A stretch of DNA of 64,000 bases from Pseudomonas fluorescens (GCF_902497745.1 NZ_CABVHJ010000007.1:43773-107772), one strand, 5' to 3'. Shown: positions 1 to 8,437, counted from the first letter of the stretch. Notes: generated by a model from the sequence alone, not told the origin. Numbers and translations are program-made.

Positions 1-338
1 CCGTCAGCGGAAACCGCTTTGACGCCTTTGATTTTCTTGGTGATTGCGACAGCGGTCGCTTTCTGAGCGTCAGTCACCGCAACAGTCGACGACAGCGACA
101 CAACACCTTTGTTGGTTTCGACTTTGATGTCGGTACCAGGAATGCCTTTTTCGGTTACCAGGTCGCTTTTGACTTTGGTGGTGATCCAGGTGTCGGAAGT
201 AGCTTCTTTCGCCTTGGTGACTTCACCGGCGGCCAGAGTCATTGGAGCCTGGGTAGCCTGGGTGGTTTGTGCGAAAGCGCCGGTCATGGTCAGGGTCAGC
301 GCGGTAGCAGCAGCGGCAGTGATAGCGAACTTCTTCAT
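1..338 (-). CDS. BON-domain periplasmic protein (OsmY-like), C-terminus beyond window
   Basis: The minus-strand frame opens with ATG at 338, preceded by a purine-rich AGGAG at spacing about 7, and stays open to the window edge, so only about the first 112 residues are visible. A lysine start and an Ala/Thr-rich hydrophobic stretch ending in GAFA-Q look like a Sec signal peptide cleaved near residue 23. The mature part shows the BON pattern: a Trp-Ile-Thr-Thr-Lys-Val-Lys helix, then a Gly-hydrophobic strand with VETNKGVVSLSS. BON proteins are periplasmic and thought to bind phospholipid or envelope surfaces, often under osmotic or envelope stress. The exact family member cannot be named from half a gene. 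A sigma54-type promoter lies upstream. Confidence 0.8.
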   Translation of the reverse strand, partial: MKKFAITAAAATALTLTMTGAFAQTTQATQAPMTLAAGEVTKAKEATSDTWITTKVKSDLVTEKGIPGTDIKVETNKGVVSLSSTVAVTDAQKATAVAITKKIKGVKAVSAD

Positions 339-403
339 ACGAGTAACTCCTGTTTTTCTGGAAAGTCTGCTGGTTGTCTTGTCAGCAGGGTTACCAAGGT
401 AGT

Positions 404-419
404 TGCGAACGCTGTGCCA
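404..419 (-). promoter_or_regulatory. Candidate sigma54 promoter of the BON-domain gene
   Basis: On the minus strand the 16-mer TGGCACAGCGTTCGCA has the GG-N10-GC core of sigma54 (-24/-12) promoters and differs from the TGGCACGNNNNTTGCW consensus at only two places. Transcription would start near 393, giving a leader of about 55 nt before the ATG at 338. Inference from sequence only. Confidence 0.5.
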
Positions 420-483
420 ACTTTTCCACCAGACCAATATCCTTATAAATCAATGACTTATGTTTAACCCAGATTTTCGAAAT

Positions 484-521
484 CATGCAATTTGCATGAC
501 ATGCGCAATATTCACATGCAA
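484..521. promoter_or_regulatory. CATGCAA palindrome cluster, possible activator site
   Basis: Positions 484-498 form a perfect 7-bp inverted repeat with a 1-nt centre (CATGCAA-T-TTGCATG), and a third CATGCAA lies at 515-521. The cluster sits about 90-130 bp upstream of the predicted start at 393, the usual distance for an enhancer-binding activator of sigma54. No known regulator is identified. The rest of the 339-590 gap is AT-rich and shows nothing else that can be supported. Confidence 0.35.
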
Positions 522-589
522 GTTGCGGTTTTTTAGAAAGTTCCTAAGACGCTGAAATTATTGAAGCTTTTGTGAACGGCTGCGCAATG

Positions 590-615
590 AAAAATGCCCC
601 GCATGGCGGGGCATT
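590..615 (-). terminator. Rho-independent terminator of pilA
   Basis: Read on the minus strand, ATGCCCCGCCATGCGGGGCAT folds into a stem of about 8 bp and is followed by TTTTT. It lies just past the pilA stop codon. Confidence 0.8.
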
Positions 616-635
616 CTGTTCAGCACACATTCAAC

Positions 636-1067
636 TTATGTACCGCTGGCGGTGCAGCCTTTTGGCGAATAGTCCGGTGCCACCGTGGTAGCACAGCTCC
701 AGACACCGGCGCCGGTACCCGAAGAGCGCGTCAGCGTAATGGTTTTACCCAGCACTGGTGCCGGGGCATTGGCGATCGTACACACGATCGATCCCGCGCC
801 GTCAGCAGCGGTACCTGTAGCCGACAATGCACAGTTGGATGTAGTGGTCACCGCATCCCCCTTCACGATTGCGAGGGTAGGATTTGTGCCTTGGTTGATG
901 GTGTCTTCAAACGGCACCTTCAGCGCACTGATTTCCGCCAGCCCCGCCGTTACCTTCGACCGCGCCTGATACTTGGAATACTGTGGCAGGGCGATGGTCG
1001 CCAGAATCCCGATGATCGCCACCACGATCAGCAGCTCGATCAGAGTAAAACCTTGTTGTTTTTTCAT
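636..1067 (-). CDS. pilA: Type IV major pilin PilA
   Basis: This 143-residue type IVa pilin is the main subunit of the pilus fibre. The leader MKKQQG ends at Gly6, followed by the class III signal FTLIELLIVVAIIGILATIA: Phe as mature residue 1 and Glu at +5. PilD should cleave and N-methylate it in the inner membrane. The globular part carries four cysteines (79, 96, 125, 138), where many Pseudomonas pilins have only the last pair (the D-loop); here the last pair would close the C-terminal loop. ATG 1067 is preceded by GGAG at good spacing; the in-frame extension to 1211 has no leader and is rejected. The gene is divergent from pilB, has its own sigma54-type promoter, and ends in a strong terminator. 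Confidence 0.95.
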   Translation of the reverse strand: MKKQQGFTLIELLIVVAIIGILATIALPQYSKYQARSKVTAGLAEISALKVPFEDTINQGTNPTLAIVKGDAVTTTSNCALSATGTAADGAGSIVCTIANAPAPVLGKTITLTRSSGTGAGVWSCATTVAPDYSPKGCTASGT

Positions 1068-1115
1068 AGACACGCTCCATGCATGAGTCGAAATCTCATG
1101 ATCTGAAAGGGAAGC

Positions 1116-1131
1116 AGCATAGGCCATGCCA
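1116..1131 (-). promoter_or_regulatory. Sigma54 (RpoN) promoter of pilA
   Basis: The minus-strand 16-mer TGGCATGGCCTATGCT keeps GG-N10-GC and matches 14 of 16 positions of the sigma54 consensus. A start near 1105 would leave a leader of about 38 nt to the pilA ATG. Established knowledge: pilA of P. aeruginosa is transcribed by RpoN with PilR, and both pilS and pilR are in this window. Confidence 0.75.
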
Positions 1132-1205
1132 ATGCCTTCGAGGCCCCGCCCCTTGGGCGCGAACCACATACAACGCCATTTCCTACAACCCGCAACCGCA
1201 CTATC

Positions 1206-1254
1206 TGACACTTTTTGTCACCTGCACTGGCCGTGTTTGGCGCTGTCACTTGAC
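1206..1254 (-). promoter_or_regulatory. Possible PilR enhancer sites upstream of pilA
   Basis: TGACA-CTTTT-TGTCA (1206-1220) is an inverted repeat, and a further CTGTCAC lies at about 1242-1248. They are about 100-145 bp upstream of the predicted pilA start. PilR of P. aeruginosa binds repeated C/GTGTC-type sites at a similar distance, so these are the natural candidates; binding is inferred. Confidence 0.45.
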
Positions 1255-1293
1255 TAGGCTATAAGTCATGAACTGCAAGCGTGCGGAATCCCC

Positions 1294-2994
1294 ATGAATG
1301 ACATCGCTCTGAGCGGTCTGGCCAAGCAATTGGTGCAGGCCGAACTGCTCACGGAAAAAGCTGCCCAGCTAGCTTGGCAACAGGCCCAGCGCAATCGCCT
1401 GTCGCTGGTCAGCTATCTGGTGCAAAACAAACTGGTGAAAAGCTCACAGGTCGCCGAGATCGCCAGCGAACATTTCGGCATGGCGTACCTTGATCTCAAC
1501 TGTCTCGACAAGGAAACCCAGCCCAAAGGCCTGGTCAGCGAAAAACTCGTGCGCCAGCATCACGCCCTGCCCCTGTGGCGACGCGGCAATAAACTGTTCG
1601 TGGGCATTTCCGATCCGAGCAATCATCAAGCGATCAACGACATTCAGTTCAGCACCGGGCTGAGCACCGAAGCCATTCTGGTCGAGGACGACAAGCTCAG
1701 CGATGCCATCGAAAAATTCTTCGACACCCACGCCAGCGGTCTGGAGGACATGGCCGATGTCGATCTTGATGGCCTCGATGTCGAATCCGTCGACGACAAC
1801 AAACAGGACGCCATCGCCGGTCTCGACGCCGACGATGCGCCGGTGGTGCGCTTCGTTCACAAGATGCTGCTTGATGCGATCAAGAGCGGCTCTTCCGACT
1901 TGCACTTCGAACCCTACGAGAAGAACTACCGGGTACGGGTGCGCACTGACGGCATCTTGCGCGAGGTGGCCAAGCCACCGATTCAACTGGCCGGGCGCAT
2001 CGCCGCACGCCTGAAAGTCATGGCCAGTCTCGATATTTCGGAACGGCGCAAACCGCAGGACGGGCGGATCAAGATGCGCCTGTCGAAAAGCAAGTCGATC
2101 GATTTCCGCGTCAACACCCTGCCGACCCTGTGGGGCGAAAAAGTGGTGATCCGGATTCTCGACCCGTCCAGTGCGCAGATCGGCATTGATGCGCTCGGCT
2201 ACGAGCCGGTGCAGAAAGACCTGTACATGGCCGCGCTCAAGCAGCCACAGGGCATGATCCTGGTCACCGGGCCCACCGGTTCGGGTAAAACCGTGTCGCT
2301 GTACACCGGCTTGAATATTCTCAACACCGTCGACATCAACATTTCCACCGCCGAAGACCCGGTGGAGATCAATATGGAAGGCATCAACCAGGTCAACGTC
2401 AATCCCAAACAGGGCCTCGACTTTGCCCAGGCGCTGCGCTCGTTTCTACGGCAGGACCCGGACGTGATCATGGTCGGCGAGATCCGCGATCTGGAAACCG
2501 CCGAGATCGCAATCAAAGCCGCCCAAACCGGTCACCTGGTGCTCTCGACCCTGCACACCAACAGCGCCGCGGAAACCCTGACTCGCCTGCACAACATGGG
2601 CATTCCCGGCTTCAACATTGCCACCTCGGTCAGCCTGATCATCGCACAGCGTCTGGCGCGAAAGCTGTGCAGCCATTGCAAGAAAGCCATCGAGATCCCC
2701 CGCGAAACCTTGATCAAGGAAGGTTTCCCCGAGGAACGCATCGGCCATTTCACGATCTACGAGCCGGTCGGTTGCGATCTCTGCAACGGCGGTTACAAAG
2801 GACGCGTGGGGATTTATGAAGTGGTGAAAAACACACCGGAGCTGCAACGCTTGATCATGGCCGAAGGCAATTCGCTTGAAATCGACCTGCAGATGCGCCG
2901 TGACGGCTTCGACGACCTGCGCACCTCCGGGCTGCACAAGGCCATGCAAGGCATCACCAGCCTTGAAGAAATCAACCGGGTCACCAAGGACTGA
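1294..2994 (+). CDS. pilB: Type IV pilus assembly ATPase PilB
   Basis: This 566-residue cytoplasmic hexameric ATPase powers pilus extension by turning PilC. The N-terminal part (about 1-150) is a GspE/MshEN-type domain; the secretion ATPase core follows. Walker A GPTGSGKT is at 326-333, the Walker B/GEIRD motif ends near 399, and a His box (STLHTN) follows. A zinc-binding tetracysteine is visible as C459-x2-C462 and C494-x2-C497. Length matches P. aeruginosa PilB (566). ATG 1294 starts the conserved MNDIALSGLA N-terminus. It is the first gene of pilB-pilC-pilD and lies 2 bp from pilC. Confidence 0.96.
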   Translation: MNDIALSGLAKQLVQAELLTEKAAQLAWQQAQRNRLSLVSYLVQNKLVKSSQVAEIASEHFGMAYLDLNCLDKETQPKGLVSEKLVRQHHALPLWRRGNKLFVGISDPSNHQAINDIQFSTGLSTEAILVEDDKLSDAIEKFFDTHASGLEDMADVDLDGLDVESVDDNKQDAIAGLDADDAPVVRFVHKMLLDAIKSGSSDLHFEPYEKNYRVRVRTDGILREVAKPPIQLAGRIAARLKVMASLDISERRKPQDGRIKMRLSKSKSIDFRVNTLPTLWGEKVVIRILDPSSAQIGIDALGYEPVQKDLYMAALKQPQGMILVTGPTGSGKTVSLYTGLNILNTVDINISTAEDPVEINMEGINQVNVNPKQGLDFAQALRSFLRQDPDVIMVGEIRDLETAEIAIKAAQTGHLVLSTLHTNSAAETLTRLHNMGIPGFNIATSVSLIIAQRLARKLCSHCKKAIEIPRETLIKEGFPEERIGHFTIYEPVGCDLCNGGYKGRVGIYEVVKNTPELQRLIMAEGNSLEIDLQMRRDGFDDLRTSGLHKAMQGITSLEEINRVTKD

Positions 2995-2996
2995 AC

Positions 2997-4214
2997 ATGG
3001 CGGTCAAGGCAGCGAAAATCAGTATTTATGCCTGGGAAGGTACGGACAGGAAAGGCAGCAAGGTCACCGGTGAACTCAGTGGACAGAACCCTGCACTGAT
3101 CAAGGCACAACTGCGTAAACAGGGGATCAATCCCGGTAAGGTGCGCAAAAAATCCGCGTCGTTGTTGAGTTTTGGCAAACGCATCAAGGCCCAGGACATC
3201 GCCCTGTTCACCCGGCAGATGGCGACCATGATGAAGGCCGGCGTGCCGCTCCTGCAGTCGTTCGACATCATTGGCGAAGGCTTCGAAAACCCGGCCATGC
3301 GCAAGCTGGTGGACGAGGTCAAACAGGAGGTCGCGGCCGGTAACAGCTTCGCCACAGCCCTGCGCAAGAAGCCGCAGTATTTCGACGAGTTGTATTGCAA
3401 CCTGGTCGATGCCGGCGAGCAGTCCGGCGCCCTCGACACGTTGCTGGAACGGGTCGCAACCTATAAGGAAAAAAGCGAACGGCTCAAGGCCAAGATCAAA
3501 AAAGCCATGACCTACCCCACCGCCGTCGTACTGGTCGCAGCGGTCGTGACCGGAATTCTGCTGGTTAAAGTGGTGCCGCAATTCCAGTCGGTATTCTCGG
3601 GGTTCGGTGCAGAGTTACCGGCCTTCACCCTGATGGTGATCAGCCTTTCGGAATTCATGCAGCAATGGTGGTGGGCGATTCTCGGCGCGCTGGTCGCGGC
3701 GATTTTCGGCACCCGTCACGCACTGAAAACCTCCCAGGCGCTACGTGATCGCAAAGACACCTGGCTGTTGAAACTGCCCTTGGTCGGCACGCTGATGTAC
3801 AAGTCAGCGGTAGCCCGTTTCGCCCGAACCCTTTCCACTACGTTTGCTGCCGGTGTGCCATTGGTGGAAGCACTCGACTCGGTCGCCGGCGCCACCGGTA
3901 ACGTTGTCTTCAAGCGTGCCGTGCTGCGCATTCGCCAGGACGTCTCTACCGGCATGCAGCTGAATTTTTCGATGCGCAGCACCGGGGTCTTTCCCAACAT
4001 GGCCGTGCAGATGACCGCGATTGGCGAAGAGTCGGGGGCGCTAGATGAAATGCTCGACAAGGTTGCAGGCTTTTACGAGGAAGAAGTGGATAACATGGTC
4101 GACAATCTCACCAGCCTGATGGAGCCGTTCATCATGGTGGTACTAGGCGTTATCGTCGGCGGGCTGGTGGTGGCCATGTACCTGCCGATCTTCCAGCTCG
4201 GCTCAGCGATCTGA
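2997..4214 (+). CDS. pilC: Type IV pilus inner-membrane platform protein PilC
   Basis: This 405-residue GspF-family protein is the inner-membrane platform that PilB rotates to add pilin subunits. Two GspF repeats are visible, beginning near FTRQMATMMKAGVPL and FARTLSTTFAAGVPL, each followed by a cytoplasmic helical bundle. Hydrophobic segments occur near residues 170-190, 210-235 and at the C-terminus (MVVLGVIVGGLVVAMYLPIF). The start at 2997 follows the pilB stop by 2 bp; the stop is 1 bp before pilD, so the three are co-transcribed. Confidence 0.95.
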   Translation: MAVKAAKISIYAWEGTDRKGSKVTGELSGQNPALIKAQLRKQGINPGKVRKKSASLLSFGKRIKAQDIALFTRQMATMMKAGVPLLQSFDIIGEGFENPAMRKLVDEVKQEVAAGNSFATALRKKPQYFDELYCNLVDAGEQSGALDTLLERVATYKEKSERLKAKIKKAMTYPTAVVLVAAVVTGILLVKVVPQFQSVFSGFGAELPAFTLMVISLSEFMQQWWWAILGALVAAIFGTRHALKTSQALRDRKDTWLLKLPLVGTLMYKSAVARFARTLSTTFAAGVPLVEALDSVAGATGNVVFKRAVLRIRQDVSTGMQLNFSMRSTGVFPNMAVQMTAIGEESGALDEMLDKVAGFYEEEVDNMVDNLTSLMEPFIMVVLGVIVGGLVVAMYLPIFQLGSAI

Positions 4215-4215
4215 C

Positions 4216-5088
4216 ATGCCTATCGACGAATTGTTTGCCCTGTATCCGCTGGCCTTTGTCTTTACCGCCCTGCTGCTGGGTCTGGTGGTCGGCAGCTTCC
4301 TTAACGTGCTGATCTGGCGCCTGCCGAAAATGCTCGAGCGCGATTGGCGCCAGCAAGCCCACGACGTGCTCGGTTTGTCCGGCGAAGCGCCGTTGCCCAC
4401 CTACAACCTGATGCTGCCGCACTCCGAATGTCCGCATTGCGCCCACCGGATCCGCCCCTGGGAAAACATTCCTCTGCTCAGTTACCTGTGGCTGCGGGGG
4501 CGCTGTTCCGCGTGCGCTGCACCTATCAGCAAACGATATCCGCTGACCGAGCTGGCCTGTGGGCTGCTCTCGGCATTCATTGCATGGCATCTGGGGTTTG
4601 GCTGGCCGGCGTGCCTGCTGATCGTCCTCACCTGGGGTTTGCTGGCGATGAGTCTGATCGACACCGAACATCAACTGCTGCCCGATGTGCTGGTGCTGCC
4701 GCTACTGTGGCTGGGGTTGATCGTCAACAGTTTCGGCGTCTTCGTGCCGTTGCACGATGCGTTGTGGGGCGCGGTAGCGGGCTATATGGCGCTGTGGTCA
4801 GTGTTCTGGCTATTCAAGCTGCTGACCGGCAAGGACGGCATCGGCCACGGTGATTTCAAGCTGTTGGCGCTGCTCGGGGCATGGGGCGGCTGGCAGATTC
4901 TGCCGCTGACGATCCTGTTGTCATCGCTGGTCGGCGCCATCATCGGGGTGATTCTGCTGCGTCTGCGCGAGCAGAAAACCTCGACGCCGATCCCCTTCGG
5001 CCCCTATCTGGCCATTGCCGGCTGGATTGCCTTGCTCTGGGGTGGTCAAATAACCGACTTCTATTGGCAGTTTGTCGGTTTGAAATGA
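4216..5088 (+). CDS. pilD: Prepilin peptidase / N-methyltransferase PilD
   Basis: This 290-residue aspartic protease of the inner membrane cleaves the leader of PilA, the minor pilins and type II secretion pseudopilins, and then N-methylates the new N-terminus. The cytoplasmic zinc loop has C72-x2-C75 and C97-x2-C100. The two catalytic aspartates are D149 ([11 protein letters not shown]) and D213 (GHGDFKLLA). About eight membrane helices follow the bacterial A24 peptidase pattern. The stop overlaps the coaE start (ATGA), so pilD and coaE are translationally coupled. Confidence 0.96.
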   Translation: MPIDELFALYPLAFVFTALLLGLVVGSFLNVLIWRLPKMLERDWRQQAHDVLGLSGEAPLPTYNLMLPHSECPHCAHRIRPWENIPLLSYLWLRGRCSACAAPISKRYPLTELACGLLSAFIAWHLGFGWPACLLIVLTWGLLAMSLIDTEHQLLPDVLVLPLLWLGLIVNSFGVFVPLHDALWGAVAGYMALWSVFWLFKLLTGKDGIGHGDFKLLALLGAWGGWQILPLTILLSSLVGAIIGVILLRLREQKTSTPIPFGPYLAIAGWIALLWGGQITDFYWQFVGLK

Positions 5089-5708
5089 ATACCCCTGTGG
5101 AAAAACCCTGGATTCTCGGCCTCACCGGCGGCATCGGCAGCGGCAAAAGCGCGGCGGCCCAGCACTTCATCGACCTCGGCGTGCACGTAGTAGATGCCGA
5201 TCATGCGGCGCGCTGGGTGGTTGAGCCTGGGCGTCCGGCGCTAGCGAAGATTGCCGAGCACTTCGGCCCTGGTGTTTTGCAGGCCGATGGCACACTGGAC
5301 CGCGCGGCCCTGCGCAAGCTGATCTTCGAGGTGCCGGAAGAACGCCGCTGGCTCGAAGCCCTGCTGCATCCGTTGATCGCCGAGGAAATCGCTCATCACC
5401 TGGCGCTGGCAAAATCGCCTTACGCGATACTGGTTTCGCCGCTGTTGATCGAATCCGGGCAATACGCAATCACCCAGCGCATCCTGGTGATCGACGCTCC
5501 GCAACAACTGCAAATCGAACGCACCTTACAGCGCGACCAGACCAGCGAGCAGCAGGTTCAGGCGATCCTCAAGGCTCAGTCGAGCCGCGAAGACCGTGTG
5601 AGCCGTGCCGACGACGTGGTGGTCAATGACCGCGACCTCGCCTGGTTGCACAGCGAAGTCGAACGCCTGCATCACTTTTACCTGACTTTATCCGGAGGCC
5701 AAGCATGA
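5085..5708 (+). CDS. coaE: Dephospho-CoA kinase
   Basis: This 207-residue enzyme phosphorylates the 3'-hydroxyl of dephospho-CoA, the last step of coenzyme A synthesis. The P-loop GGIGSGKS is at residues 15-22, followed by the CoaE motif [11 protein letters not shown] and a C-terminal VNDRD segment. An in-frame extension back to 4881 lies inside pilD and is rejected; ATG 5085 overlaps the pilD stop by 4 bp. The stop in turn overlaps the yacG start by 4 bp. The pilD-coaE-yacG order is conserved in gammaproteobacteria. Confidence 0.96.
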   Translation: MNTPVEKPWILGLTGGIGSGKSAAAQHFIDLGVHVVDADHAARWVVEPGRPALAKIAEHFGPGVLQADGTLDRAALRKLIFEVPEERRWLEALLHPLIAEEIAHHLALAKSPYAILVSPLLIESGQYAITQRILVIDAPQQLQIERTLQRDQTSEQQVQAILKAQSSREDRVSRADDVVVNDRDLAWLHSEVERLHHFYLTLSGGQA

Positions 5709-5905
5709 GCCAGATCCCCACCGTTGAATGCCCGACCTGCGGCGCCCCCGTGGAATACACTCCCGAGAACAAGTTTCGGCCGTTCTGTTCCGATCGCTGC
5801 AAACTGATCGACCTCGGCGCCTGGGCGTCGGAAGAACACAAGATCCCGGTCGCACCGGATGCCGAGGACGAACTGTTTTCCGGCGACTTCGATCCGCGCC
5901 ACTGA
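5705..5905 (+). CDS. yacG: DNA gyrase inhibitor YacG, zinc-binding
   Basis: This 66-residue zinc finger protein binds GyrB and inhibits gyrase supercoiling in E. coli. C9-x2-C12 and C28-x3-C32 (FCSDRC) are the zinc ligands, followed by the conserved [16 protein letters not shown]. The acidic C-terminal tail is usual. It is the last gene of the pilB-C-D-coaE-yacG run, overlapping coaE by 4 bp. Confidence 0.93.
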   Translation: MSQIPTVECPTCGAPVEYTPENKFRPFCSDRCKLIDLGAWASEEHKIPVAPDAEDELFSGDFDPRH

Positions 5906-5910
5906 TCCGA

Positions 5911-6126
5911 TCAGGGCCGCATAAAGCCGTAGTCCTGATCGTCGTCGAGGTTTTCCGCCAGAAAGCGCAACTCGTCGGCCAGGTCTTCGGCGTTGCGCAC
6001 CGCCTTGCTCTGCTGCACCACCGCACTGAGCAAGGCACGCAAACTCAACCCCGGGTCAAAGCCCACCTCCTGCGCCATGTCCAGACTCTGCCGGGTTTCC
6101 TGCCTTGCCCACTCGTAAACACTCAT
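5911..6126 (-). CDS. Conserved small Pseudomonas protein, unknown function
   Basis: A 71-residue acidic, helical protein beginning MSVYEWARQE, with AGGAG upstream of ATG 6126. It has no signal peptide, membrane helix or known motif. A longer frame to 6417 only runs back into the next gene. It ends 6 bp from the convergent yacG stop and lies downstream of the CbiM-like gene on the same strand. A similar small gene sits beside yacG in other Pseudomonas genomes as I recall it; its role is unknown. Confidence 0.7.
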   Translation of the reverse strand: MSVYEWARQETRQSLDMAQEVGFDPGLSLRALLSAVVQQSKAVRNAEDLADELRFLAENLDDDQDYGFMRP

Positions 6127-6191
6127 GCCGCTGCTCCTGAAGAGATTTGCGCGAGCATGAAATTTCCCGCGCGCGGCGGGTTTGATATGGA

Positions 6192-6881
6192 TCAAGACTT
6201 CGGATCGTCGTCCTTCCACGGCGCCGAAAGGTAGCGCGTGCGGTTGAAGGTCTCCAGCCATTCCGGGCAGAACACCACCAGCGCGCTGACGACCATGCCG
6301 TTGATGAACGCCTCGGGAAACAGCAGCAGCCACAGATAACCGACGAAATCTTCCAGCCATTCCGGCATGGCAAAGAGACCGTCGTACCACAGCAACGTCA
6401 GGCTCAGGATCAGGCACAGCAACGCTGAAAGCGCGGCGGCAAAAAAACCGGAGCAGAAGATATAAACGAACGGATTACGTGGCTGTGCGCGCTCGACGAC
6501 GATCGCTACACATTCGGTGATCAACACCGGTAACAGAATCAGCAGCGAACCATTGACCCCGACGGCCAGCAGATCCTGACGGCCCAGTAGCACCAGACCG
6601 ATCTGCGCGACCATGCCACCGACAATCGCCAGCGGCCAGTCCAGCAGCAACGTTACCGCCGTCATGCCGATGAAGTGATAAGACACGCCCGTGTCGAAAT
6701 CCCTGCGCACCAGCCACAACAGAAACAACGCGAACACGGTGCCAAACAACAGATGCTGACGCCGACTGTCACTGAACAACTCGACCCACGGCGCACGCAC
6801 AATCGCCCAGAGCAGCACCGGCACATAAATCAGCCAGCCGAGCGTCAGGCTCGCCGAGGACAACAGTTCGGCACCGATCAT
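6192..6881 (-). CDS. CbiM-like energy-coupling factor (ECF) permease family membrane protein
   Basis: This 229-residue protein has six or seven hydrophobic helices and the CbiM/NikM-type motif HFIGMTAVTLL near residues 70-80, where the family positions metal-binding His. In true ECF transporters CbiM takes up cobalt or nickel with CbiN, CbiQ and an ATPase CbiO. None of these partners is next to it, so either it works alone or its substrate differs. Start ATG 6881. It is divergent from the DUF1780 gene. Confidence 0.7.
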   Translation of the reverse strand: MIGAELLSSASLTLGWLIYVPVLLWAIVRAPWVELFSDSRRQHLLFGTVFALFLLWLVRRDFDTGVSYHFIGMTAVTLLLDWPLAIVGGMVAQIGLVLLGRQDLLAVGVNGSLLILLPVLITECVAIVVERAQPRNPFVYIFCSGFFAAALSALLCLILSLTLLWYDGLFAMPEWLEDFVGYLWLLLFPEAFINGMVVSALVVFCPEWLETFNRTRYLSAPWKDDDPKS

Positions 6882-6998
6882 GATTCCCTCACTTTATCCG
6901 TGGGTTGATGTCCTTCGCCGCAGTCTACACCGCCACCCGATGAGCATCAGCCAAGCAAAGCTATCTGCTTGTCGCATTTGAACGCTAAGCTTGGGCCT

Positions 6999-7625
6999 AT
7001 GGATGACTCAGATTATTTACGCCTGCTGACCATCGCGGCCGAGCAGGCCAACGCCTTTCTGTCCAATGCCCGCAAATGGGAGCGTGAGCGTTGGGTCTGC
7101 CAGCGCCTGCTGCAAGGCCTGAACATTCCCTACCGCGCCGACGAATTCGCGCCGGCCGGCGAACCGCCGGACGTGCTGTTTCGCGATGCCAATTTCGAGG
7201 TGTTCTTCGTGCTCGACGAGGGGCGCCGGCTCAACGACGAATGGCGCGATGAATTGCAGCGACGCCGCAGCGCTTTTTCCCTCAGCCAACTGGTGCGTCG
7301 CGAAGCCAAGCCTAAACGGATCCCGGCCAACGAGTTTTTGCTGCGACTGGCGCCGACCCTGCGCAAGAAAGCGCACAACTACAAAGAACGCGGAATGGAC
7401 CTGGGCGAACTGGACATCATCGCCTTCGCCAGTCTTAAACGTGAGGTGCTTGATCTGAATAGCCATTTCCCGCCGCCGACCGAATATCTGCGCCAGGGCT
7501 GGCGTTCATTGTCTCTGGTCGGCCCGACCTTTGCCCGTGTGCTGTTCGCCCACCCGGATGCGCCGGATTTTCTGCGCAGCAACCTCGGTCGCAGCATTGT
7601 CTTTGACGTCGGGATCAGCCTGTGA
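6999..7625 (+). CDS. DUF1780 family protein
   Basis: This 208-residue soluble protein is conserved in Pseudomonas (DUF1780; endonuclease-like fold suspected for the family, function unknown). Typical segments are MDDSDYLRLLTIAAEQAN, the Arg/Trp-rich KWERERWVCQRLL, and FEVFFVLDEGRRLNDEWRDEL. ATG 6999 is chosen because family members start MDDSDY; an upstream TTG at 6969 has no ribosome-binding site. The stop overlaps the GTG start of the MOSC gene by 4 bp. Confidence 0.8.
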   Translation: MDDSDYLRLLTIAAEQANAFLSNARKWERERWVCQRLLQGLNIPYRADEFAPAGEPPDVLFRDANFEVFFVLDEGRRLNDEWRDELQRRRSAFSLSQLVRREAKPKRIPANEFLLRLAPTLRKKAHNYKERGMDLGELDIIAFASLKREVLDLNSHFPPPTEYLRQGWRSLSLVGPTFARVLFAHPDAPDFLRSNLGRSIVFDVGISL

Positions 7626-8149
7626 CGCCGCTGCAGCAATTGATCGCCCATGTGCCACAGACCGGTCGAGTGCGCTGGATCGGCGTGCGCCCTGAATCCC
7701 GTGGGCCGATGATCGAACTCGATGCAGTGGAGGCACGGCTGGAAGCGGGACTGACCGGCGATCACGCTCGCCCCGGTGTGCGCAACGCACGGCAGGTGAC
7801 CCTGATCCAGTGGGAACATCTGGCGGTGATCAACGCCTTGATGGGGCGCCCCGACAATCAACCGGTGAAACCTGAAGACCTGCGGCGCAATCTCGTTATC
7901 AGCGGTATCAATTTGTTTAGCCTCAAGGGTCGGCGCTTTCGCATCGGTCAGGCAATATTCGAAACCACGGGCTGGTGTCAGCCTTGCGCACGTTTGCAGA
8001 ACAACCTTGGCCCCGGCACCTTTCAAGCCGTGCGCGGGCATGGCGGAATTACTGCGCGGGTGTTACAAAGCGGGATTATTCGCCTCGAAGACCGGGTCAG
8101 CGTCGAGCCGGTTCCGGACAGCGGCTATGCTGCGTTCAACCCCGGATAA
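7622..8149 (+). CDS. MOSC domain protein (molybdenum cofactor sulfurase C-terminal-like)
   Basis: This 175-residue single-domain MOSC protein begins at GTG 7622, inside the upstream stop (GTGA). Motifs include the N-terminal WIGVRPESRGPM, the central GDHARPGVRNARQVTLIQ, and the conserved cysteine region GWCQPCARLQNNLGPG with the presumed sulfur-carrying Cys, then VRGHGGITARVL. MOSC domains bind or move sulfur on molybdenum cofactor; small ones such as YiiM reduce N-hydroxylated substrates. The substrate is not known here. Confidence 0.85.
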   Translation: MTPLQQLIAHVPQTGRVRWIGVRPESRGPMIELDAVEARLEAGLTGDHARPGVRNARQVTLIQWEHLAVINALMGRPDNQPVKPEDLRRNLVISGINLFSLKGRRFRIGQAIFETTGWCQPCARLQNNLGPGTFQAVRGHGGITARVLQSGIIRLEDRVSVEPVPDSGYAAFNPG

Positions 8150-8200
8150 AAACCGCTGTAGCTTCTGCCCATTCAGCAACGTCTACCTGACGAGGCAAAT

Positions 8201-8374
8201 ATGACCAGCCGCCTGAACCCTGAAGACCAGAAACATGTCGAAGAGTACCTGCAACTGTCCCAACACCGAGTCGAGCGCCGACCTTTCCGGCCGTGGATGC
8301 TCCTCGTGCTGGTGCTGGCAGTGACCATTGGTCTGGGCCTGTTGAGCCGATTTATCAGTTACCTGACGCTATGA
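8201..8374 (+). CDS. DUF3094 small membrane protein
   Basis: A 57-residue protein: a charged N-terminus (MTSRLNPEDQKHVEEYL) and one transmembrane helix at about residues 32-52 ending FISYLTL. The start is supported by CGAGG at 8191-8195. The family is found in Pseudomonas and relatives with no assigned function. It stands between the MOSC gene and ndh on the same strand. Confidence 0.75.
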   Translation: MTSRLNPEDQKHVEEYLQLSQHRVERRPFRPWMLLVLVLAVTIGLGLLSRFISYLTL

Positions 8375-8437
8375 GCTGCCTCGCGCTCGCTTGGGCAACG
8401 ACACCGATTTCCTTTAAAAACCTTGCGAGTTATCCCC

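Noticed and set aside
594..1106. 170-codon plus-strand frame opposite pilA
   Set aside because: Antisense to pilA and starting in its terminator; no supporting features.
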